DNA from: Candidatus Poribacteria bacterium
GTDB lineage: Bacteria > Poribacteria > DTPJ01 > WJIO01
Length of the DNA stretch: 23,201 nucleotides
Direction: 5' to 3'
Assembly: GCA_014730235.1 (NCBI GenBank)
Contig: WJIO01000136.1
Location: forward strand, 1 to 23,201
Below, piece by piece: positions 22,305 to 23,201 of the stretch. Each line of letters starts with the position of its first letter. The stretch's first letter is position 1. The notes under the pieces were generated by a model. The model saw nothing but the letters and a program-made list of their open reading frames with translations, searched no databases and was not told where the DNA came from. A program made the position numbers and the translations under genes.

Positions 22305-23201
22305 TCAAGGCATACTACCGACCTTAAGCTCTTTAATTAATGAGCCATCAGTCCATTTGCCCATAAATCTTTGTTCCTGAGTATTACCCAGAGCATATTC
22401 TCTGTTTTTACCGTAAAACGCCGCATCTGTAAGGGCATCGAACAATTTCCAGAAACCATAATAATCCAGGGAATTAATCTTGTGAATGGAATTAGGACTT
22501 GTATCCCTTGGGATATCAGCACTGATGATTTTCATTTCGATCCTGTCATCACCAAAATCGTCCAGAAAGTCATACAGATCATAACGACGGTCTTCGGCTG
22601 AAGGTGCTGTATGATCTGCGACAAGTGCAGGATCACCATGATAATCTGAAACCATGGTTATGTAGTCCTTATTTTTTGCCGGTATACGTGTAGTTTCGTT
22701 ATATATTCTTCTTGCCACCTCCATTACCACAACCTCATCATCGGCGCAGGAAATAGATAACAAAAGGGTGGAAGACGGTATTAAATGCAAATCACCTGAT
22801 AAGACTCCGCCAAAACCCATACTTTCTGTTGATCCCGGAGTTGTAGACATGATGGCCTTTGGCTCCGGTAAACCTTCTGATGAAGCCAGAACAGCCATAT
22901 TAGCTGTAATAACTCCTCCAAGAGAATGTCCTACAATAGCGAACTTATCCAATTCTGGTCTTACATGGGAGCCTGTATTAAGCTCATCAATAGCATTTTT
23001 GACTGCATCAATGGCGTATCCTGTTACTTTGTTTGCCGGGGTTGTAATAACCTGATAACGGGGATAGACAACAATATTTCCACGCCTGACTAAATGGTCA
23101 ATCCATGCCCCATAGATTTTCGGATTTATACCCAACCATCCATGATTAAATACAATAAGTGGGGCGGTATCGGGTTTTGGTTCGTAAGGTTCAAATATCC
23201 A
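22305..23201 (-). CDS. Alpha/beta hydrolase (lipase/PET-hydrolase-like), 5'-partial
   Basis: The reading frame is open to the window edge, so the N-terminus is outside; 298 residues are visible. An in-frame TTG at 23135 is not the start, because the codons before it encode a good first strand and oxyanion motif (PLIVFNHGW, visible residues 14-22). The nucleophile elbow is GHSLGG with visible Ser93; SCADDEV (visible Asp154 or Asp155) and a later His near DYHGDP or ADHTAP complete a probable triad. The fold resembles the chlorophyllase/PET-hydrolase/platelet-activating-factor-acetylhydrolase type, often secreted, but the signal region is not visible. It lies in the same direction as the secreted protein but 235 bases away behind a repeat, so co-transcription is unsure. 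The family is confident; the substrate is unknown. Confidence 0.8.
   Translation of the reverse strand, partial: WIFEPYEPKPDTAPLIVFNHGWLGINPKIYGAWIDHLVRRGNIVVYPRYQVITTPANKVTGYAIDAVKNAIDELNTGSHVRPELDKFAIVGHSLGGVITANMAVLASSEGLPEPKAIMSTTPGSTESMGFGGVLSGDLHLIPSSTLLLSISCADDEVVVMEVARRIYNETTRIPAKNKDYITMVSDYHGDPALVADHTAPSAEDRRYDLYDFLDDFGDDRIEMKIISADIPRDTSPNSIHKINSLDYYGFWKLFDALTDAAFYGKNREYALGNTQEQRFMGKWTDGSLIKELKVGSMP

Noticed and set aside
23133-23135. TTG as the start of the last hydrolase gene
   Set aside because: The upstream frame stays open to the window edge and encodes the oxyanion-hole motif FNHGW, so the true start is outside the window.
1-23201. tRNA, rRNA, CRISPR arrays, transposase or integrase genes
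   Set aside because: None was recognised on either strand. The repeats seen are few, dispersed and not regularly spaced.

Overview
The window is AT-rich, and nearly all its coding capacity is on the minus strand. The likely source is an uncultured bacterium related to Candidatus Poribacteria. The best clue is the C-terminus of the secreted protein at 20114-22069, a NYPNPWNPETWIPYQ-type FlgD-like domain in the wording typical of that group. The DUF4214-like protein, the URO-D-family protein and the PfaA-type synthases fit this but do not prove it.

Layout from left to right: a MITE-like repeat (70-267); a plus-strand gene for a DUF4214-like protein (397-1110); a short convergent gap with a GC-rich hairpin; then a co-directional minus-strand cluster spanning 19000 down to 1192. 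In transcription order the cluster is: megasynthase A (2824 aa: two NPD-type enoyl reductase-like domains, KS, AT, ACP, KR, DH); megasynthase B (1690 aa: KS, AT, DH, Sfp-type phosphopantetheinyl transferase); a discrete 98-aa acyl carrier protein; an alkaline-phosphatase-superfamily phosphodiesterase-like protein; an alpha/beta hydrolase; and a URO-D/methyltransferase-family protein. The two intergenic gaps flanking megasynthase B carry related repeat elements, and one holds a perfect 25-bp palindrome.

Upstream of the cluster lies about 1.1 kb without genes, containing further copies of the MITE-like repeat and a strong terminator for the next gene. That gene (20114-22069) encodes a secreted, probably beta-propeller protein. 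A partial alpha/beta hydrolase gene (22305 to the window edge) follows.

In working terms the cluster looks like a compact iterative PUFA/secondary-lipid synthase. The activities that classical pfaA, pfaC, pfaD and pfaE genes encode separately are condensed here into two polypeptides. Together A and B hold two ketosynthases, two acyltransferases, a ketoreductase, two dehydratases, two reductase-like barrels, one in-cis ACP, and the enzyme that activates carrier proteins. The downstream ACP, phosphodiesterase, hydrolase and URO-D proteins look like an off-loading or tailoring set. The product cannot be read from the sequence.
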